Shown: positions 35,358 to 46,746, counted from the stretch's first letter. The stretch is DNA of 64,000 bases from Streptomyces sp. YPW6 (GCF_018866325.1 NZ_CP076457.1:2825001-2889000); one strand, 5' to 3'. The notes: generated by a model not told the origin, from the letters alone. Made by a program: numbers and translations.

Positions 35358-36670
35358 CAGCGGAGGAACCCTTCGTAATTGCGCTGCTGGAGCTGACTCT
35401 CGATCTGCTTCACGGTTTCCAGACCCACACCCACGATGATGAGGATGCTCGTCCCGCCGAACGGGAAGTTCGCGTTCGCACCGCCGAAGCCCGCCAACGC
35501 CATCGTCGGCACAAGAGCGATCAGGGCCAGGTACAGCGAGCCTGGCCACGTGATCCGGTTGAGCACGTAGCTCAGGTACTCGGCAGTAGGACGACCTGCG
35601 CGGATACCCGGGATGAAGCCACCATACTTCTTCATGTTGTCGGCGACCTCGTCGGGGTTGAACGAGATGGCCACGTAGAAGAAGGCGAAGAAGACGATCA
35701 GCAGGAAGTACGCCACCATGTAGTACGGCTCGTTCTGCTGCACGAAGTTGTCCGTGATCCAGGTCGCCCAGCCCGCGTTGGAGTTGGAGAACTGGACGAT
35801 CAGCGCCGGGATGTAGAGCAGCGACGAGGCGAAGATGACGGGAATCACACCGGCCTGGTTGACCTTCAGCGGGATGTACGTGGACGTACCGCCGTAGGAA
35901 CGGCGCCCGATCATGCGCTTCGCGTACTGCACGGGGATGCGGCGCTGGGCCTGCTCGACGAAGACGACGAGCCCGACCATCACGAAGCCGATGAGGATGA
36001 CGGTGCCGAACTCGATCCAGCCGTCGGCCAGCTTGCCGCTCTCCTTGATGGCCCACAGGGCGCCGGGGAACGTGGCGGCGATCGAGATGAACATGAGGAT
36101 CGACATGCCGTTGCCGATGCCGCGGTCGGTGATCAGCTCACCGAGCCACATGACGGCGGCCGTACCGGCGGTCATCGTGATGACCATGATGATCGTGGTG
36201 AAGACCGACTTGTCCGCGACGATCTGGTCGCCCACGGTGCAGTTCTGGAAGAGCGCGCCGCTGCGCGCGGTGGCGACGAGGCCGGTGCCCTGGAGGACGG
36301 CCAGCGCGACCGTCAGGTAACGCGTGTACTGCGTGATCTTCGCCGTGCCGGACTGCCCTTCCTTCTTCAGGGCTTCCAGGCGCGGGATCACCACGGTCAG
36401 CAGCTGCAGAATGATGCTCGCCGTGATGTACGGCATGATGCCGAGCGCGAAGATGGTGATCTGCAGCAGGGCGCCACCGCTGAACATCTGCATCAGACCG
36501 AGGAGACCACCCGAGTCGGCCTGGTCGATGCACTGCTGCACCTTCGTGTAGTCGACACCGGGGGCGGGGATGTGCGCCCCGAGCCGGTAGATCACGATGA
36601 TGCCGAGCGTGAAGAGCAGCTTCTTGCGCAGGTCGGGCGTCTTGAACGCTCGGGCGAACGCGGTGAACAC
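35357..36670 (-). CDS. secY: Preprotein translocase subunit SecY
   Basis: A 437-residue, ten-helix channel subunit of the Sec translocon. It begins [20 protein letters not shown], has the plug region after GAHIPAPGV, the [14 protein letters not shown] signature, and the cytosolic [10 protein letters not shown] loop that contacts ribosome and SecA. GTG 36670 has AGGAGG upstream. A terminator after rplO and a candidate promoter upstream suggest a transcript separate from the spc operon, while adk is coupled downstream. Confidence 0.99.
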   Translation of the reverse strand: MFTAFARAFKTPDLRKKLLFTLGIIVIYRLGAHIPAPGVDYTKVQQCIDQADSGGLLGLMQMFSGGALLQITIFALGIMPYITASIILQLLTVVIPRLEALKKEGQSGTAKITQYTRYLTVALAVLQGTGLVATARSGALFQNCTVGDQIVADKSVFTTIIMVITMTAGTAAVMWLGELITDRGIGNGMSILMFISIAATFPGALWAIKESGKLADGWIEFGTVILIGFVMVGLVVFVEQAQRRIPVQYAKRMIGRRSYGGTSTYIPLKVNQAGVIPVIFASSLLYIPALIVQFSNSNAGWATWITDNFVQQNEPYYMVAYFLLIVFFAFFYVAISFNPDEVADNMKKYGGFIPGIRAGRPTAEYLSYVLNRITWPGSLYLALIALVPTMALAGFGGANANFPFGGTSILIIVGVGLETVKQIESQLQQRNYEGFLR

Positions 36671-37000
36671 GGTGCCTCCTGCGACCCCCGCGCTGTGCGT
36701 CAGAGGCGACGGGTCTGGATGGGACTGGACGGGATCGGATACAAGGCAGCCCTACATCGTAAGGAGGCCACAAAAGATGAACGGCGCTACCCTACCCGGC
36801 CCAGGACTGAGCAGGAAACACGCACCGCACACCGGTGCACGGCCCGCCTCCCGGCCCACGCCGCGAAAGACCGGCCAAGCCGCACCATTTGGGACGTGAA
36901 CGCCCCTCCGCTCCCCCACCGCCGGTGCGGTGGACACTCGTTCAACCTTTCCCGAGCCTTTACGGTTCCCGTATATCGCCGCGAAATGGCCCCGGGCACG
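36671..37000. other. secY upstream region
   Basis: About 330 bases without a gene. On the minus strand a candidate promoter TTTCCT-18-TAGGGT (36813-36818 and 36789-36794) predicts a leader of about 110 bases for secY. The -35 is weak. Small open frames here have no start signals. Confidence 0.45.
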
Positions 37001-37042
37001 GAAAAACCCGGCCGACCGCCTCCGAGGAGGCAGCCGACCGGG
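37001..37042 (-). terminator. Rho-independent terminator after rplO
   Basis: 17-bp stem with three G-U type mismatches (37007-37023 with 37026-37042) followed on the minus strand by five T (37002-37006). It starts 19 bases after the rplO stop and closes the S10-spc transcript. Confidence 0.85.
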
Positions 37043-37061
37043 CTCAGTTCCGTCCCGAGAC

Positions 37062-37517
37062 TCAGACGAGCTCGGTGACCGTACCGCCGGCGGCGGTGAT
37101 CTTCTCCTTGGCGGAGCCGGAGACGGCGTCAACCGAAACCTGCAGCGCCACGGAGATCTCGCCCTGTCCGAGGACCTTGACGAGGTGGTTGTTGCGCACG
37201 GCGCCCTTGGCGACCAGGTCGGCCACCGTGACCTCTCCACCCTCGGGGTAGAGCGTCGCGAGCTTGTCCAGGTTCACGACCTGGTACTCCGTGCGGAACG
37301 GGTTCTTGAAGCCCTTGAGCTTCGGGAGACGCATGTGGAGGGGCATCTGGCCACCCTCGAAGCGCTCCGGAACCTGGTAACGAGCCTTCGTACCCTTGGT
37401 ACCACGGCCTGCGGTCTTACCCTTGGACGCCTCACCACGACCCACACGGGTCTTGGCGGTCTTGGCGCCCGGGGCAGGCCGGAGGTTGTGGGCCTTCAGC
37501 GGGCTGTTCTCCGCCAT
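37062..37517 (-). CDS. rplO: 50S ribosomal protein L15
   Basis: A 151-residue L15: the Gly/Lys/Arg-rich N-terminus [24 protein letters not shown] loop and the globular end [23 protein letters not shown] 37517 begins one base after the rpmD stop. Last gene of the spc operon, followed by a terminator and not running into secY. Confidence 0.98.
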   Translation of the reverse strand: MAENSPLKAHNLRPAPGAKTAKTRVGRGEASKGKTAGRGTKGTKARYQVPERFEGGQMPLHMRLPKLKGFKNPFRTEYQVVNLDKLATLYPEGGEVTVADLVAKGAVRNNHLVKVLGQGEISVALQVSVDAVSGSAKEKITAAGGTVTELV

Positions 37518-37518
37518 G

Positions 37519-37701
37519 TCAGTCAACCTCCTCAACCGTCACGAGGTGGCGGACGGTGTGCACCATGCCGCGGAACTCGGGGCGGTCCTCCTTGACAACC
37601 GAGTCGTTCAGGCGCTTGAGCCCGAGCGAACGCAGGGTGTCGCGGTGGTTCTGCTTGCTGCCGATGTACGACTTCGTCTGCGTGATCTTGAGGCGAGCCA
37701 T
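37519..37701 (-). CDS. rpmD: 50S ribosomal protein L30
   Basis: 60 residues, [20 protein letters not shown] and [20 protein letters not shown], the normal bacterial L30 length. ATG 37701 overlaps the rpsE stop by one base. The longer open frame upstream lies within rpsE. Confidence 0.97.
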   Translation of the reverse strand: MARLKITQTKSYIGSKQNHRDTLRSLGLKRLNDSVVKEDRPEFRGMVHTVRHLVTVEEVD

Positions 37702-38303
37702 TACGCACCCGCTCCCGCACGCGCACGGAGCAGAGCCGCGGGGGCGACGTCCTCGAGGGGCAGACCGCGGCGGGCCGCGATCTCCTCGGGACGCTGCAGG
37801 CCCTTCAGGGCCTCCACGGTCGCGTGCACGATGTTGATCGCGTTGGACGAGCCAAGCGACTTCGACAGGATGTCGTGAACGCCGGCGCACTCGAGCACGG
37901 CACGCACCGGGCCACCGGCGATAACACCGGTACCGGGGGAAGCCGGCTTGAGCAGGACGACGCCCGCTGCCTTCTCGCCCGTGATCGGGTGAGGGATGGT
38001 GCCCTGGATGCGGGGGACCTTGAAGAAGTTCTTCTTGGCCTCTTCGACACCCTTGGCGATGGCCGCGGGAACTTCCTTGGCCTTGCCGTATCCGACACCG
38101 ACCGTGCCGTCACCGTCGCCCACCACGACCAGCGCGGTAAAGCTGAAGCGACGACCACCCTTCACAACCTTGGCGACGCGGTTGATCGCGACGACGCGCT
38201 CGACGTACGCGGTCTTCTCGGCGGCTGCGCCACCGTCACGGCCCTTCCGGTCCCGCCGCTCGCCGCCACCGGCACCGCTGCCGCGGCGCTGGGGTCCAGC
38301 CAT
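37701..38303 (-). CDS. rpsE: 30S ribosomal protein S5
   Basis: A 200-residue S5, important for decoding accuracy. The double-stranded-RNA-binding-like domain is [20 protein letters not shown] and the second domain starts [18 protein letters not shown]. The Gly/Arg-rich N-terminus and an Ala-rich tail are typical of actinobacteria. ATG 38303; it is 47 bases after rplR and overlaps rpmD by one base. Confidence 0.98.
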   Translation of the reverse strand: MAGPQRRGSGAGGGERRDRKGRDGGAAAEKTAYVERVVAINRVAKVVKGGRRFSFTALVVVGDGDGTVGVGYGKAKEVPAAIAKGVEEAKKNFFKVPRIQGTIPHPITGEKAAGVVLLKPASPGTGVIAGGPVRAVLECAGVHDILSKSLGSSNAINIVHATVEALKGLQRPEEIAARRGLPLEDVAPAALLRARAGAGA

Positions 38304-38350
38304 GGGAATTACCTCTCTCTGTTACGTCCGCTGTGCGTTGGAACCGGGGC

Positions 38351-38734
38351 TCAGAACTTCAGCCCGGCTTCACGGGCGGCGTCAGCCAGAGCGGCAATCC
38401 GCCCGGCGTACTGGTTACCACCGCGGTCAAACACGACGGCCTCGACGCCTGCAGCCTTGGCACGCTCGGCGACCAGGGCGCCGACCTGCTTGGCCTGGGC
38501 GCTCTTGTCGCCCTCGCCACCACGGATCGAGGTGTCCAGGGTCGACGCCGAGGCGAGCGTGTGGCCCGCGATGTCGTCGATGACCTGGGCCACGATGTGG
38601 CGGTTGGACCGCGTCACGACCAGACGGGGACGCTCCGGCGAACCCGACAGGTGCTTGCGGACGCGGATGTGGCGCCGCTTACGAGCGGCGCGCTTGTACG
38701 CGTCGCCCTTGGCGATCTTCACACCGTATGCCAT
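38351..38734 (-). CDS. rplR: 50S ribosomal protein L18
   Basis: A 127-residue 5S rRNA-binding protein: [20 protein letters not shown], then [15 protein letters not shown] and [23 protein letters not shown] 38734 begins two bases after the rplF stop. Confidence 0.98.
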   Translation of the reverse strand: MAYGVKIAKGDAYKRAARKRRHIRVRKHLSGSPERPRLVVTRSNRHIVAQVIDDIAGHTLASASTLDTSIRGGEGDKSAQAKQVGALVAERAKAAGVEAVVFDRGGNQYAGRIAALADAAREAGLKF

Positions 38735-38736
38735 GG

Positions 38737-39276
38737 CTACTTACCAGCCTTTCCGACCTTGCGGCGGATGACCTCGCCCGCGTACTTGACGCCCTTGGCC
38801 TTGTACGGGTCGGGCTTCCGCAGCTTGCGGATGTTGGCGGCCACTTCGCCGACCTTCTGCTTGTCGATGCCCTCGACGCTGAGCTTCGTGGGCGACTCGA
38901 CCTTGAAGGTGATGCCTTCCGGCGCCTCGACGACGATCGGGTGGCTGTAGCCCAGGGCGAACTCCAGGTTGGAGCCCTTCGCCTGGACGCGGTAACCGAC
39001 ACCGCTGATCTCGAGCGCCTTGGAGTAACCCGCGGTCACGCCGGTGATCATGTTCGCCACCAGCGTGCGGGACAGGCCGTGGAGGGCCTTGTTCTGACGC
39101 TCGTCGTTCGGGCGGATGACGTTGAGAACGCCGTCCTCGCCCTTGGAGACCTCGATCGGCGCGGCGACGGTGTGCGTGAGGGAACCCTTGGGGCCCTTCA
39201 CCGCGACCGTACGGCCATCGATGGTGACGTCCACACCGGCGGGAACCTGGATGGGGAGCTTGCCGATTCGCGACAT
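38737..39276 (-). CDS. rplF: 50S ribosomal protein L6
   Basis: A 179-residue L6 with two homologous domains: [20 protein letters not shown] and, towards the end, the L6 signature [20 protein letters not shown]. It lies near the GTPase-associated centre. ATG 39276; 21 bases after rpsH. Confidence 0.98.
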   Translation of the reverse strand: MSRIGKLPIQVPAGVDVTIDGRTVAVKGPKGSLTHTVAAPIEVSKGEDGVLNVIRPNDERQNKALHGLSRTLVANMITGVTAGYSKALEISGVGYRVQAKGSNLEFALGYSHPIVVEAPEGITFKVESPTKLSVEGIDKQKVGEVAANIRKLRKPDPYKAKGVKYAGEVIRRKVGKAGK

Positions 39277-39297
39277 GAGCTTTCCTTCCTTTCCCGA

Positions 39298-39696
39298 CTA
39301 CCAGACGTAGGCGAGGACTTCCCCACCTACGCCCTTCTTGCCTGCCTGCTGGCCGGTCAGGAGACCGTGGGACGTGGAGATGATCGCCACGCCCAGGCCG
39401 CCGAGGACCTTCGGCAGGTTGGTGGACTTTGCGTACACACGCAGACCCGGCTTCGAGATGCGCTTGATGCCGGCGATCGAACGCTCGCGGTTCGGGCCGA
39501 ACTTCAGCTCCAGGACGAGGTTCTTGCCGACCTCGGCGTCCTCGACCTTCCAGCCGGTGATGAAGCCCTCCTGCTGGAGGATCTCCGCGATGTGCGACTT
39601 GATCTTGCTGTGCGGCATCACGACGGAGTCGTGGTACGCCGAGTTCGCGTTACGCAGACGCGTGAGCATGTCTGCGATGGGATCAGTCATGGTCAT
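39298..39696 (-). CDS. rpsH: 30S ribosomal protein S8
   Basis: A 132-residue S8: [20 protein letters not shown] and the C-terminal [19 protein letters not shown]. It binds the central domain of 16S rRNA and in E. coli represses spc-operon translation; whether it does so here cannot be seen. A 224-base gap upstream, the longest inside the S10-spc group, may contain a promoter or regulatory leader. Confidence 0.98.
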   Translation of the reverse strand: MTMTDPIADMLTRLRNANSAYHDSVVMPHSKIKSHIAEILQQEGFITGWKVEDAEVGKNLVLELKFGPNRERSIAGIKRISKPGLRVYAKSTNLPKVLGGLGVAIISTSHGLLTGQQAGKKGVGGEVLAYVW

Positions 39697-39831
39697 GAAT
39701 TGGCCTTCGGCCTCTCTCGCCGGGGTTTCCTGTATGCACCATCCCTCTCCCCACTCACTGGCGGGACGGGTGCGGCGCGGGGACCTACGGCGTAGTAAGT
39801 CGGTCTTGGGCGGCAGGCGCCCAACCCTTCA

Positions 39832-39837
39832 AGCCTA
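39832..39837 (-). promoter_or_regulatory. Candidate internal -10 upstream of rpsH
   Basis: TAGGCT on the minus strand in the rpsZ-rpsH gap, identical to the -10 of the rplM promoter. The corresponding -35 is poor. A short inverted repeat (CTAC/GTAG) lies about 40 bases downstream. Confidence 0.3.
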
Positions 39838-39920
39838 CGGCATGAAAGGCGGGGCTCCTGCCGACCAGATGCTTACCGAGAGTCTCCGGGAACTTCCAAC
39901 GCCCAGGGGGCGAGGGAGAG

Positions 39921-40106
39921 TTACCAGGAGCTCTTGGTCACGCCCGGCAGCTCGCCACGGTGAGCCATCTCACGGAGGCACACGCGGCACAGGCCGAACT
40001 TGCGGTAGACGGAGTGGGGCCGGCCGCAGCGCTGGCAGCGGGTGTACCCGCGAACGCCGAACTTCGGCTTACGGGCGGCCTTAGCGATCAGAGCCTTCTT
40101 CGCCAC
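39921..40106 (-). CDS. rpsZ: 30S ribosomal protein S14 type Z (zinc-binding)
   Basis: 61 residues with the zinc knuckle [20 protein letters not shown] (CxxC-x12-CxxC), so it is the short zinc-dependent S14 form and not the long zinc-free paralogue usually controlled by Zur. ATG 40106 begins two bases after the rplE stop. Confidence 0.97.
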   Translation of the reverse strand: MAKKALIAKAARKPKFGVRGYTRCQRCGRPHSVYRKFGLCRVCLREMAHRGELPGVTKSSW

Positions 40107-40108
40107 GG

Positions 40109-40666
40109 TCAGTTCTCCTTGAACGGGAAGCCGAGGTGACGAAGGAGGGCACGACCCTCGTCGTCGTTGGTCGCCGTGGTGACCACGGTGATGTCCATGC
40201 CCCGGACCCGGTCGATCTTGTCCTGGTCGATCTCGTGGAACATGACCTGCTCCGTGAGACCGAAGGTGTAGTTGCCACGGCCGTCGAACTGCTTCGGCGA
40301 CAGGCCACGGAAGTCACGGATACGCGGCAGCGCGAGCGACAGCGTACGGTCCAGGAACTCCCACATCCGGTCACCGCGGAGGGTGACGTGGCAGCCGATC
40401 GGCTGGCCCTCGCGCAGCTTGAACTGCGCGATGGACTTGCGGGCCTTCGTGACGGCCGGCTTCTGGCCCGTGATCGTGGTGAGGTCCTTGACGGCACCGT
40501 CGATCAGCTTGGAGTCGCGGGCGGCGTCGCCCACACCCATGTTGACCACGATCTTGACCAGACCGGGAACCTGCATGACGTTCTCGTACGAGAACTCCTC
40601 ACGCAGCTTGCCGGCGATTTCCTCGCGGTAGCGCGTCTTGAGACGCGGCGCAGTGGTGGCAGTCAT
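40109..40666 (-). CDS. rplE: 50S ribosomal protein L5
   Basis: A 185-residue 5S rRNA-binding protein of the central protuberance: [40 protein letters not shown] and [19 protein letters not shown]. Its ATG at 40666 overlaps the rplX stop by one base. Confidence 0.98.
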   Translation of the reverse strand: MTATTAPRLKTRYREEIAGKLREEFSYENVMQVPGLVKIVVNMGVGDAARDSKLIDGAVKDLTTITGQKPAVTKARKSIAQFKLREGQPIGCHVTLRGDRMWEFLDRTLSLALPRIRDFRGLSPKQFDGRGNYTFGLTEQVMFHEIDQDKIDRVRGMDITVVTTATNDDEGRALLRHLGFPFKEN

Positions 40667-40989
40667 CAGATGTCCTCACCGGTCCGCTTGGCAACGCGGA
40701 TCTTGTTGCCCTCGTCGTCAAAGCGGTAGCCGACGCGGGTGACAACCTTGTTGCCGTCCTTCTCCACGACCAGCTGAACGTTGCTGACGTGGATCGGAGC
40801 CTCGGTGGTCACAATGCCACCCGTCTGCGAACCGCGAGCCGTCTGACCGGCCTTGGTGTGCTTCTTGACCCGGTTGACACCCTCGACGAGGACGCGGTCC
40901 TGAGCGGGGTAGGCCACGATGACCTTGCCCTGCTTGCCCTTGTCCTTACCGGTGATGACCTGGACCAGGTCGCCCTTCTTGATCTTCAT
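40666..40989 (-). CDS. rplX: 50S ribosomal protein L24
   Basis: A 107-residue assembly-initiator protein with the KOW motif [23 protein letters not shown] 40989 begins two bases after the rplN stop, and the stop overlaps rplE by one base. Confidence 0.98.
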   Translation of the reverse strand: MKIKKGDLVQVITGKDKGKQGKVIVAYPAQDRVLVEGVNRVKKHTKAGQTARGSQTGGIVTTEAPIHVSNVQLVVEKDGNKVVTRVGYRFDDEGNKIRVAKRTGEDI

Positions 40990-40991
40990 GC

Positions 40992-41360
40992 TTACAGCAC
41001 CTCCGGCGCGAGCGAGATGATCTTCATGAACTTCTTCTCGCGCAGCTCCCGGCCCACGGGGCCGAAGATGCGGGTGCCGCGGGGGTCGCCGTCGTTCTTC
41101 AGAATGACGGCGGCGTTCTCGTCGAAGCGGATGTACGAGCCATCCTGACGACGACGCTCCTTGACGGTGCGAACGATGACGGCCTTGACGACGTCACCCT
41201 TCTTCACGTTGCCACCGGGGATCGCGTCCTTGACGGTGGCGACGATGACGTCACCGATACCCGCGTAGCGGCGACCCGAGCCACCGAGAACACGAATGGT
41301 GAGAATTTCCTTCGCACCCGTGTTGTCGGCGACGCGCAGTCGCGACTCCTGCTGGATCAC
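40992..41360 (-). CDS. rplN: 50S ribosomal protein L14
   Basis: A 122-residue L14: [40 protein letters not shown] and [23 protein letters not shown] 41360 gives the standard length; the open frame upstream is the 109-base rpsQ-rplN spacer. Confidence 0.98.
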   Translation of the reverse strand: MIQQESRLRVADNTGAKEILTIRVLGGSGRRYAGIGDVIVATVKDAIPGGNVKKGDVVKAVIVRTVKERRRQDGSYIRFDENAAVILKNDGDPRGTRIFGPVGRELREKKFMKIISLAPEVL

Positions 41361-41469
41361 GTCTATCTCCTGATCGTCTGCCGGTTCCCGGTGGGGAGCC
41401 ACGCGAGTCGCCTCACGTGGCTCCCGCACCGAGCCTGGCGGAACTGACCTGAGGGAAACCCCTCAGGAA

Positions 41470-41754
41470 TTACTTGGCCTTCTCGAGGATCTCGACGATG
41501 CGCCAGCGCTTCGAGGCGGACAGCGGACGCGTCTCCATGATGAGGACGCGGTCGCCGACGCCGGCGGAGTTCTGCTCGTCGTGGGCCTTGAGCTTGTTCG
41601 TACGGCGGATGACCTTGCCGTACAGCGCGTGCTTCACACGGTCCTCGACAGCGACGACGACGGTCTTGTCCATCTTGTCGCTGACGACCAGACCCTCACG
41701 GGTCTTGCGGAAACCGCGCTCGGTGTTCGTCTCAGTCACAGTCTTCTCGCTCAT
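41470..41754 (-). CDS. rpsQ: 30S ribosomal protein S17
   Basis: A 94-residue S17 with an OB fold: [20 protein letters not shown] and [23 protein letters not shown] 41754 overlaps the rpmC stop by one base. Confidence 0.98.
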   Translation of the reverse strand: MSEKTVTETNTERGFRKTREGLVVSDKMDKTVVVAVEDRVKHALYGKVIRRTNKLKAHDEQNSAGVGDRVLIMETRPLSASKRWRIVEILEKAK

Positions 41755-41978
41755 CAGGCGCTCTCCACCGTCTCGATGCCCAGCTCGCGCTCACGCATCA
41801 GGGTGTAGATCCGGGCGATGTCCTTACGGACGGACTTGAGCCGGCCGTGGTTCTCGAGCTGACCGGTCGCCGCCTGGAAGCGGAGGTTGAACAGCTCTTC
41901 CTTGGCTTCGCGGAGCTTGTTGAGGAGCTCCTCGTCGCCCAGCTCGCGCAGCTCGGACGCCTTGGTACCGGCCGACAT
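41754..41978 (-). CDS. rpmC: 50S ribosomal protein L29
   Basis: A 74-residue helical-hairpin protein at the polypeptide exit, near the SRP/trigger-factor site: [20 protein letters not shown] and [23 protein letters not shown] 41978 overlaps the rplP stop by one base (TGATG); a GTG three bases upstream is also in frame. Confidence 0.97.
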   Translation of the reverse strand: MSAGTKASELRELGDEELLNKLREAKEELFNLRFQAATGQLENHGRLKSVRKDIARIYTLMRERELGIETVESA

Positions 41979-42397
41979 CACGCCTCACCTGCCTCGCGCC
42001 GAACGATCCGGCACTTCATCGGAAGCTTGTGAGCAGCGCGGGTGAGCGCCTCACGAGCAATCTTCTCGTTCGGGTAGGACAGCTCGAACATCACCCGACC
42101 GGGCTTGACGTTCGCGATCCACCACTCCGGAGAACCCTTACCGGAACCCATGCGGGTCTCGGCGGGCTTCTTCGTCAGCGGACGGTCCGGGTAGATGTTG
42201 ATCCAGACCTTGCCGCCACGCTTGATGTGACGGGTCATCGCGATACGAGCGGACTCGATCTGACGGTTCGTCACGTACGCCGGGGTCAGCGCCTGGATGC
42301 CGTACTCGCCGAACGCAACCTGCGTGCCACCCTTGGACATACCGCTGCGCTTCGGGTGGTGCTGCTTGCGGTGCTTGACCCTACGGGGGATCAGCAT
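41978..42397 (-). CDS. rplP: 50S ribosomal protein L16
   Basis: A 139-residue L16 near the A-site t[23 protein letters not shown] and the signature [23 protein letters not shown] 42397 lies five bases after rpsC. Confidence 0.98.
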   Translation of the reverse strand: MLIPRRVKHRKQHHPKRSGMSKGGTQVAFGEYGIQALTPAYVTNRQIESARIAMTRHIKRGGKVWINIYPDRPLTKKPAETRMGSGKGSPEWWIANVKPGRVMFELSYPNEKIAREALTRAAHKLPMKCRIVRREAGEA

Positions 42398-42402
42398 TTC
42401 GG

Positions 42403-43239
42403 TCAGGCCTCCGTTCCGGTGCTCTCAGCAGCCGGAGCAGCGGCGGCGGCGTCGGCCTTGGGGGCCTCGGCTGCCGGAGCCGACTGCTGCGGCTTACGGC
42501 CGCGACCGCCACGCTCGCCACCACGGCCACCGCGGCCGGCCGGGCGGTCAGCGCCGCCACGAGCCGGACGGTTGCCGGCGCGGGCCGCGGCGTTCTCGGC
42601 GCGAACCTCGGCGATGTTCTTGACGTCGCCCTTGTAGATCCAGACCTTCACGCCGATGCGGCCGAAGGTCGTCTTGGCCTCGAAGAAGCCGTAGTCGACG
42701 TTCGCGCGAAGCGTGTGCAGGGGCACACGGCCCTCGCGGTAGAACTCCGAGCGGGACATCTCGGCGCCGCCGAGGCGGCCACCGCACTGGATCTTGATGC
42801 CCTTGGCGCCGGCCTTCATCGAGGACTGCATGCTCTTGCGCATGGCCCGACGGAAGGAGACGCGGGAGGAGAGCTGCTCGGCGACGGCCTGGGCCACCAG
42901 CTGAGCGTCCACCTCGGGGTTCTTGACCTCGAGGATGTTCAGCTGGACCTGCTTGCCGGTCAGCTTCTCCAGCTCGCCGCGGATACGGTCGGCCTCGGCG
43001 CCGCGGCGGCCGATGACGATGCCCGGGCGGGCGGTGTGGATGTCAACGCGGACGCGGTCACGGGTGCGCTCGATCTCGACCTTCGAGATGCCGGCCCGCT
43101 CCATGCCCTTCGTCATCATGCGACGAATGGCGACGTCTTCCTTGACGTAGTCCTTGTACAGCTTGTCGGCGTACCAGCGGGACTTGAAGTCCGTGGTGAT
43201 GCCGAGCCGGAACCCGTGCGGGTTTACCTTCTGGCCCAT
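42403..43239 (-). CDS. rpsC: 30S ribosomal protein S3
   Basis: A 278-residue S3, part of the mRNA entry channel. It begins [20 protein letters not shown]; the KH domain contains [18 protein letters not shown]. About 60 C-terminal residues are a Gly/Arg- and then Ala/Pro-rich extension ([19 protein letters not shown]) that exceeds the E. coli protein and is usual in actinobacteria. ATG 43239 overlaps the rplV stop. Confidence 0.98.
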   Translation of the reverse strand: MGQKVNPHGFRLGITTDFKSRWYADKLYKDYVKEDVAIRRMMTKGMERAGISKVEIERTRDRVRVDIHTARPGIVIGRRGAEADRIRGELEKLTGKQVQLNILEVKNPEVDAQLVAQAVAEQLSSRVSFRRAMRKSMQSSMKAGAKGIKIQCGGRLGGAEMSRSEFYREGRVPLHTLRANVDYGFFEAKTTFGRIGVKVWIYKGDVKNIAEVRAENAAARAGNRPARGGADRPAGRGGRGGERGGRGRKPQQSAPAAEAPKADAAAAAPAAESTGTEA

Positions 43240-43586
43240 TACCGGGTTCCTTCCTTGCTGCTGACGACCACGGTGATGTGGCTGGTCCGCTTACGGATCC
43301 GGTAGGCACGGCCCTGGGCACGCGGACGGAACCGCTTCAGGGTCGGGCCCTCGTCCACGTACGCCTCGCTGATGACCAGCGAAGAGGCGTCGGTGTGGTC
43401 GTAGTTGTGTGCGGCGTTGGCGATGGCGCTGTCCAGCACCTTGCCAACCGGCACGCTCGCGGCCTGCGGGGCGAAACGCAGGACCGCCTGAGCCTCCGTG
43501 GCATCCATGCCACGGATGAGGTCCACCACGCGGCGGGCCTTCATGGGCGTGACGCGGATGTACCGCGCCTGGGCCCTGGCTTCCAT
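43239..43586 (-). CDS. rplV: 50S ribosomal protein L22
   Basis: A 115-residue L22 lining the exit tunnel. The sequence [20 protein letters not shown] and the hairpin tip region [20 protein letters not shown] are intact. I choose ATG 43586 because AAGGGA precedes it and it gives the family length; ATG at 43610 would add eight residues. Confidence 0.97.
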   Translation of the reverse strand: MEARAQARYIRVTPMKARRVVDLIRGMDATEAQAVLRFAPQAASVPVGKVLDSAIANAAHNYDHTDASSLVISEAYVDEGPTLKRFRPRAQGRAYRIRKRTSHITVVVSSKEGTR

Positions 43587-43629
43587 GGTTGTCCCTTCGG
43601 TGTAAGTCATAGTCGTTTCCACCCCGCTG

Positions 43630-43911
43630 CTAGCGGCGCTTCGACTTCCGGTCGTCCTTGACGTGGCCGCGGAAGGTGCGAGTCGGCGAGAACTCGCCGA
43701 GCTTGTGGCCGACCATCGACTCGGTGACGAACACCGGGACGTGGATCTTGCCGTTGTGCACCGCGATGGTGTGACCCAGCATGGCCGGGACGATCATCGA
43801 GCGACGGGACCAGGTCTTGATGACGTTCTTGGTGCCTGCCTCGTTCTGTACGTCCACCTTCTTGATGAGGTGTCCGTCGACGAAGGGCCCCTTCTTGAGA
43901 CTGCGCGGCAT
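43630..43911 (-). CDS. rpsS: 30S ribosomal protein S19
   Basis: A 93-residue S19 of the head: [20 protein letters not shown], the signature [20 protein letters not shown] and the basic tail [11 protein letters not shown] 43911; it lies 14 bases after rplB. Confidence 0.98.
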   Translation of the reverse strand: MPRSLKKGPFVDGHLIKKVDVQNEAGTKNVIKTWSRRSMIVPAMLGHTIAVHNGKIHVPVFVTESMVGHKLGEFSPTRTFRGHVKDDRKSKRR

Positions 43912-43925
43912 CTGAAAACCCGCTC

Positions 43926-44762
43926 CTAGCGCTTCTTGTTCGTCTTGCGGCGGCGGACGATGTACTTGTTGCTCGCCTTCTTGGGAGCACGCGTACGACC
44001 CTCCTTCTGACCCCACGGCGAGACCGGGTGGCGACCACCGGAGGTCTTGCCTTCACCACCACCGTGCGGGTGGTCAACCGGGTTCATCGCGACACCGCGG
44101 ACGGTCGGGCGGACGCCCTTCCAGCGCATGCGGCCGGCCTTGCCCCAGTTGATGTTCGACTGCTCGGCGTTGCCGACCTCACCGATCGTCGCGCGGCAGC
44201 GCGCGTCGACCAGGCGGATCTCACCCGACGGCATACGAAGGTGGGCCATGGTGCCCTCCTTCGCCAGCAGCTGCACGGAGGCACCCGCGGAACGGGCGAA
44301 CTTCGCGCCGCCGCCGGGCCGCAGCTCGATGGCGTGGATGGTCGTACCGACCGGGATGTTGCGCAGCGCCAGGTTGTTACCGGGCTTGATGTCGGCGGTC
44401 GGACCGTTCTCGACACGGTCACCCTGCGACAGGCCACGGGGAGCGACGATGTAACGCTTCTCGCCGTCCGCGTAGTGCAGCAGCGCGATGCGCGCGGTGC
44501 GGTTCGGGTCGTACTCGATGTGCGCGACCTTGGCCGGCACGCCGTCCTTGTCGTGACGACGGAAGTCGATCACGCGGTAGGCGCGCTTGTGGCCACCACC
44601 CTGGTGGCGAACGGTCACACGACCGGCGTTGTTACGGCCGCCCTTGTTGTGCAGGGGGCGGACCAGCGACTTCTCCGGCGTGGACCGCGTGATCTCGACA
44701 AAGTCGGCGACGCTGGAGCCACGACGGCCCGGGGTCGTCGGCTTGTACTTGCGGATACCCAT
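43926..44762 (-). CDS. rplB: 50S ribosomal protein L2
   Basis: A 278-residue L2, needed for subunit association and peptidyl transfer. [40 protein letters not shown] and the loop [20 protein letters not shown], with the critical His, are present. ATG 44762; 38 bases after rplW. Confidence 0.98.
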   Translation of the reverse strand: MGIRKYKPTTPGRRGSSVADFVEITRSTPEKSLVRPLHNKGGRNNAGRVTVRHQGGGHKRAYRVIDFRRHDKDGVPAKVAHIEYDPNRTARIALLHYADGEKRYIVAPRGLSQGDRVENGPTADIKPGNNLALRNIPVGTTIHAIELRPGGGAKFARSAGASVQLLAKEGTMAHLRMPSGEIRLVDARCRATIGEVGNAEQSNINWGKAGRMRWKGVRPTVRGVAMNPVDHPHGGGEGKTSGGRHPVSPWGQKEGRTRAPKKASNKYIVRRRKTNKKR

Positions 44763-44800
44763 TTCTCAGTCCTCGTCCGATTCCGGACGACTCGACCTCA

Positions 44801-45124
44801 CTAGGAGGTCGGGCCGCCGAAGATGTCGATACGGTCGCCCTCGGCGAGGGTCACGATGGCGCGCTTCGTGTCGGCGCGCTTGCCGAAACCGGTGCGGGTG
44901 CGCTTGCGCTTGCCCTGCCGGTTGATCGTGTTGACCCCGGTGACCTTGACCGAGAAGACCGCCTCGACGGCCTGCTTGATCTGGGTCTTGTTGGAGCCGG
45001 GCGCGACGATGAACGTGTACTTGTTCTCGTCGAGCAGCGCGTAGCTCTTCTCGGAGACCACGGGCTTGACGAGAACGTCACGCGGGTCCGAGTACGTCTT
45101 GCTGGTAACGGTCGCCTCACTCAT
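44801..45124 (-). CDS. rplW: 50S ribosomal protein L23
   Basis: A 107-residue exit-tunnel protein docking trigger factor and [23 protein letters not shown] and [23 protein letters not shown] 45124 overlaps the rplD stop by one base. Confidence 0.98.
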   Translation of the reverse strand: MSEATVTSKTYSDPRDVLVKPVVSEKSYALLDENKYTFIVAPGSNKTQIKQAVEAVFSVKVTGVNTINRQGKRKRTRTGFGKRADTKRAIVTLAEGDRIDIFGGPTS

Positions 45125-45774
45125 CAGGCGGCGCTCCCTTCGGTCTCAGCGGTCTGGGGGCCAGACACGAAGGACTCGAGGGCGGCCTGGGTGAAGACCA
45201 CGTCGTCAGAGACGATCACGTCGTACGTGTTGAGCTGGCCCGGCTCCAGGATGTGCACCTGGGGCAGGTTGCGCGCGGACAGCCACGCGGCCTCGTCGGA
45301 GCGCTCGGCGACCAGGAGCAGGTTCTGACGCTCCGAGATCTTGCCGAACAGCGCCTTGGCGGCCTTGGTGGAGATCTCGCTCTCGACCACGCCGGTGACG
45401 ACGTGGACGCGGGAGTGACGGGCCCGGTCGGAGAGGGCACCGCGCAGGGCGGCGGCCTTCATCTTCTTCGGGGTCCGCTGCGAGTAGTCACGCGGCTGCG
45501 GGCCGTGGACGACGCCACCGCCGGCGAACTGCGGGGCGCGGGTCGAGCCCTGACGGGCGCGGCCGGTGCCCTTCTGGCGGTACGGCTTCTTGCCACCGCC
45601 GCGGACTTCGCCGCGGGTCTTGGTCTTGTGCGTGCCCTGACGGGCAGCCGCCAGCTGCGCGACGACGACCTGGTGGATCAGCGGAACGCTGGTCTTCGCG
45701 TCGAAGATCTCCGCGGGGAGCTCGACGGTACCGGCCTTGTCGCCTGCCGGCGAAAGGATGTCAATGGTGCTCAT
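45124..45774 (-). CDS. rplD: 50S ribosomal protein L4
   Basis: A 216-residue L4 with the tunnel-lining loop [39 protein letters not shown]. In E. coli L4 also represses the S10 operon through its leader; a long leader exists here, but that control is untested. ATG 45774, four bases after rplC. Confidence 0.98.
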   Translation of the reverse strand: MSTIDILSPAGDKAGTVELPAEIFDAKTSVPLIHQVVVAQLAAARQGTHKTKTRGEVRGGGKKPYRQKGTGRARQGSTRAPQFAGGGVVHGPQPRDYSQRTPKKMKAAALRGALSDRARHSRVHVVTGVVESEISTKAAKALFGKISERQNLLLVAERSDEAAWLSARNLPQVHILEPGQLNTYDVIVSDDVVFTQAALESFVSGPQTAETEGSAA

Positions 45775-45778
45775 TACC

Positions 45779-46423
45779 TCAAGCCCCCTTGGCCGCGGTA
45801 CGGACCAGGACGAGGCCGCCGTTCGGACCGGGGACCGCGCCCTTGATGAGGAGCAGACCCTTCTCCGCGTCTACCGCGTGGATGGTCAGGTTCTGGGTGG
45901 TGACGCGCTCGTTGCCCATGCGACCCGCCATGCGCATGCCCTTGAAGACACGGCCGGGGGTGGCACAGCCGCCGATGGAGCCCGGCATGCGGTGCACACG
46001 GTGGGCACCGTGGGACGCCTTGCCGCCCTTGAAGTTGTGACGCTTCATGACACCGGCGAAGCCCTTGCCCTTGCTCTTGCCCGTGACGTCGACCTTGACG
46101 CCGGACTCGAACACCTCGGCAGTGACCTCCTGGCCCAGCGTGTACTCGCTGGCGTCAGGGGTGCGGAGCTCCACCAGGTGGCGGCGCGGGGTGACGTCGG
46201 CCTTGGCGAAGTGACCCTTGAGGGGCTTGTTCACCTTGCGCGGGTCGATCTCGCCGAAGGCGATCTGGACCGCTTCGTAGCCGTCGCTGTCGTTGGTGCG
46301 AACCTGCGTCACGACGCACGGACCGGCCTTGACGACGGTCACCGGGACAACCCGGTTGTTCTCGTCCCAGACCTGGGTCATGCCGAGCTTCTCGCCCAGG
46401 ACGCCCTTGATGTTCTTGCTCAT
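45779..46423 (-). CDS. rplC: 50S ribosomal protein L3
   Basis: A 214-residue L3, which reaches towards the peptidyl transferase centre. [20 protein letters not shown] starts it; the central loop [20 protein letters not shown] and [19 protein letters not shown] are intact. ATG 46423; 14 bases after rpsJ. Confidence 0.98.
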   Translation of the reverse strand: MSKNIKGVLGEKLGMTQVWDENNRVVPVTVVKAGPCVVTQVRTNDSDGYEAVQIAFGEIDPRKVNKPLKGHFAKADVTPRRHLVELRTPDASEYTLGQEVTAEVFESGVKVDVTGKSKGKGFAGVMKRHNFKGGKASHGAHRVHRMPGSIGGCATPGRVFKGMRMAGRMGNERVTTQNLTIHAVDAEKGLLLIKGAVPGPNGGLVLVRTAAKGA

Positions 46424-46437
46424 CTCGGCCCGTCCCC

Positions 46438-46746
46438 TCAGAGCTTGATCTCGATGTCGACGCCGGCCGGCAGGTCGAGGCGCATCAGCGAGTCAACCGT
46501 CTTCGGCGTGGGGTCGAGGATGTCGATGAGGCGCTTGTGGGTGCGCATCTCGAAGTGCTCGCGAGAGTCCTTGTACTTGTGCGGCGACTTGATGACGCAG
46601 TACACGTTCTTCTCAGTGGGCAGCGGCACCGGGCCCGCGACCGACGCACCAGTGCGGGTCACCGTCTCGACGATCTTCTTCGCCGAGGAGTCGATGACCT
46701 CGTGGTCGTAGGCCTTGAGCCGGATGCGGATCTTCTGTCCCGCCAT
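46438..46746 (-). CDS. rpsJ: 30S ribosomal protein S10
   Basis: A 102-residue S10: [40 protein letters not shown] and [20 protein letters not shown]. It also serves as NusE in antitermination. ATG 46746 gives the family length. First gene of the S10 operon, behind a leader of about 350 bases. Confidence 0.98.
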   Translation of the reverse strand: MAGQKIRIRLKAYDHEVIDSSAKKIVETVTRTGASVAGPVPLPTEKNVYCVIKSPHKYKDSREHFEMRTHKRLIDILDPTPKTVDSLMRLDLPAGVDIEIKL

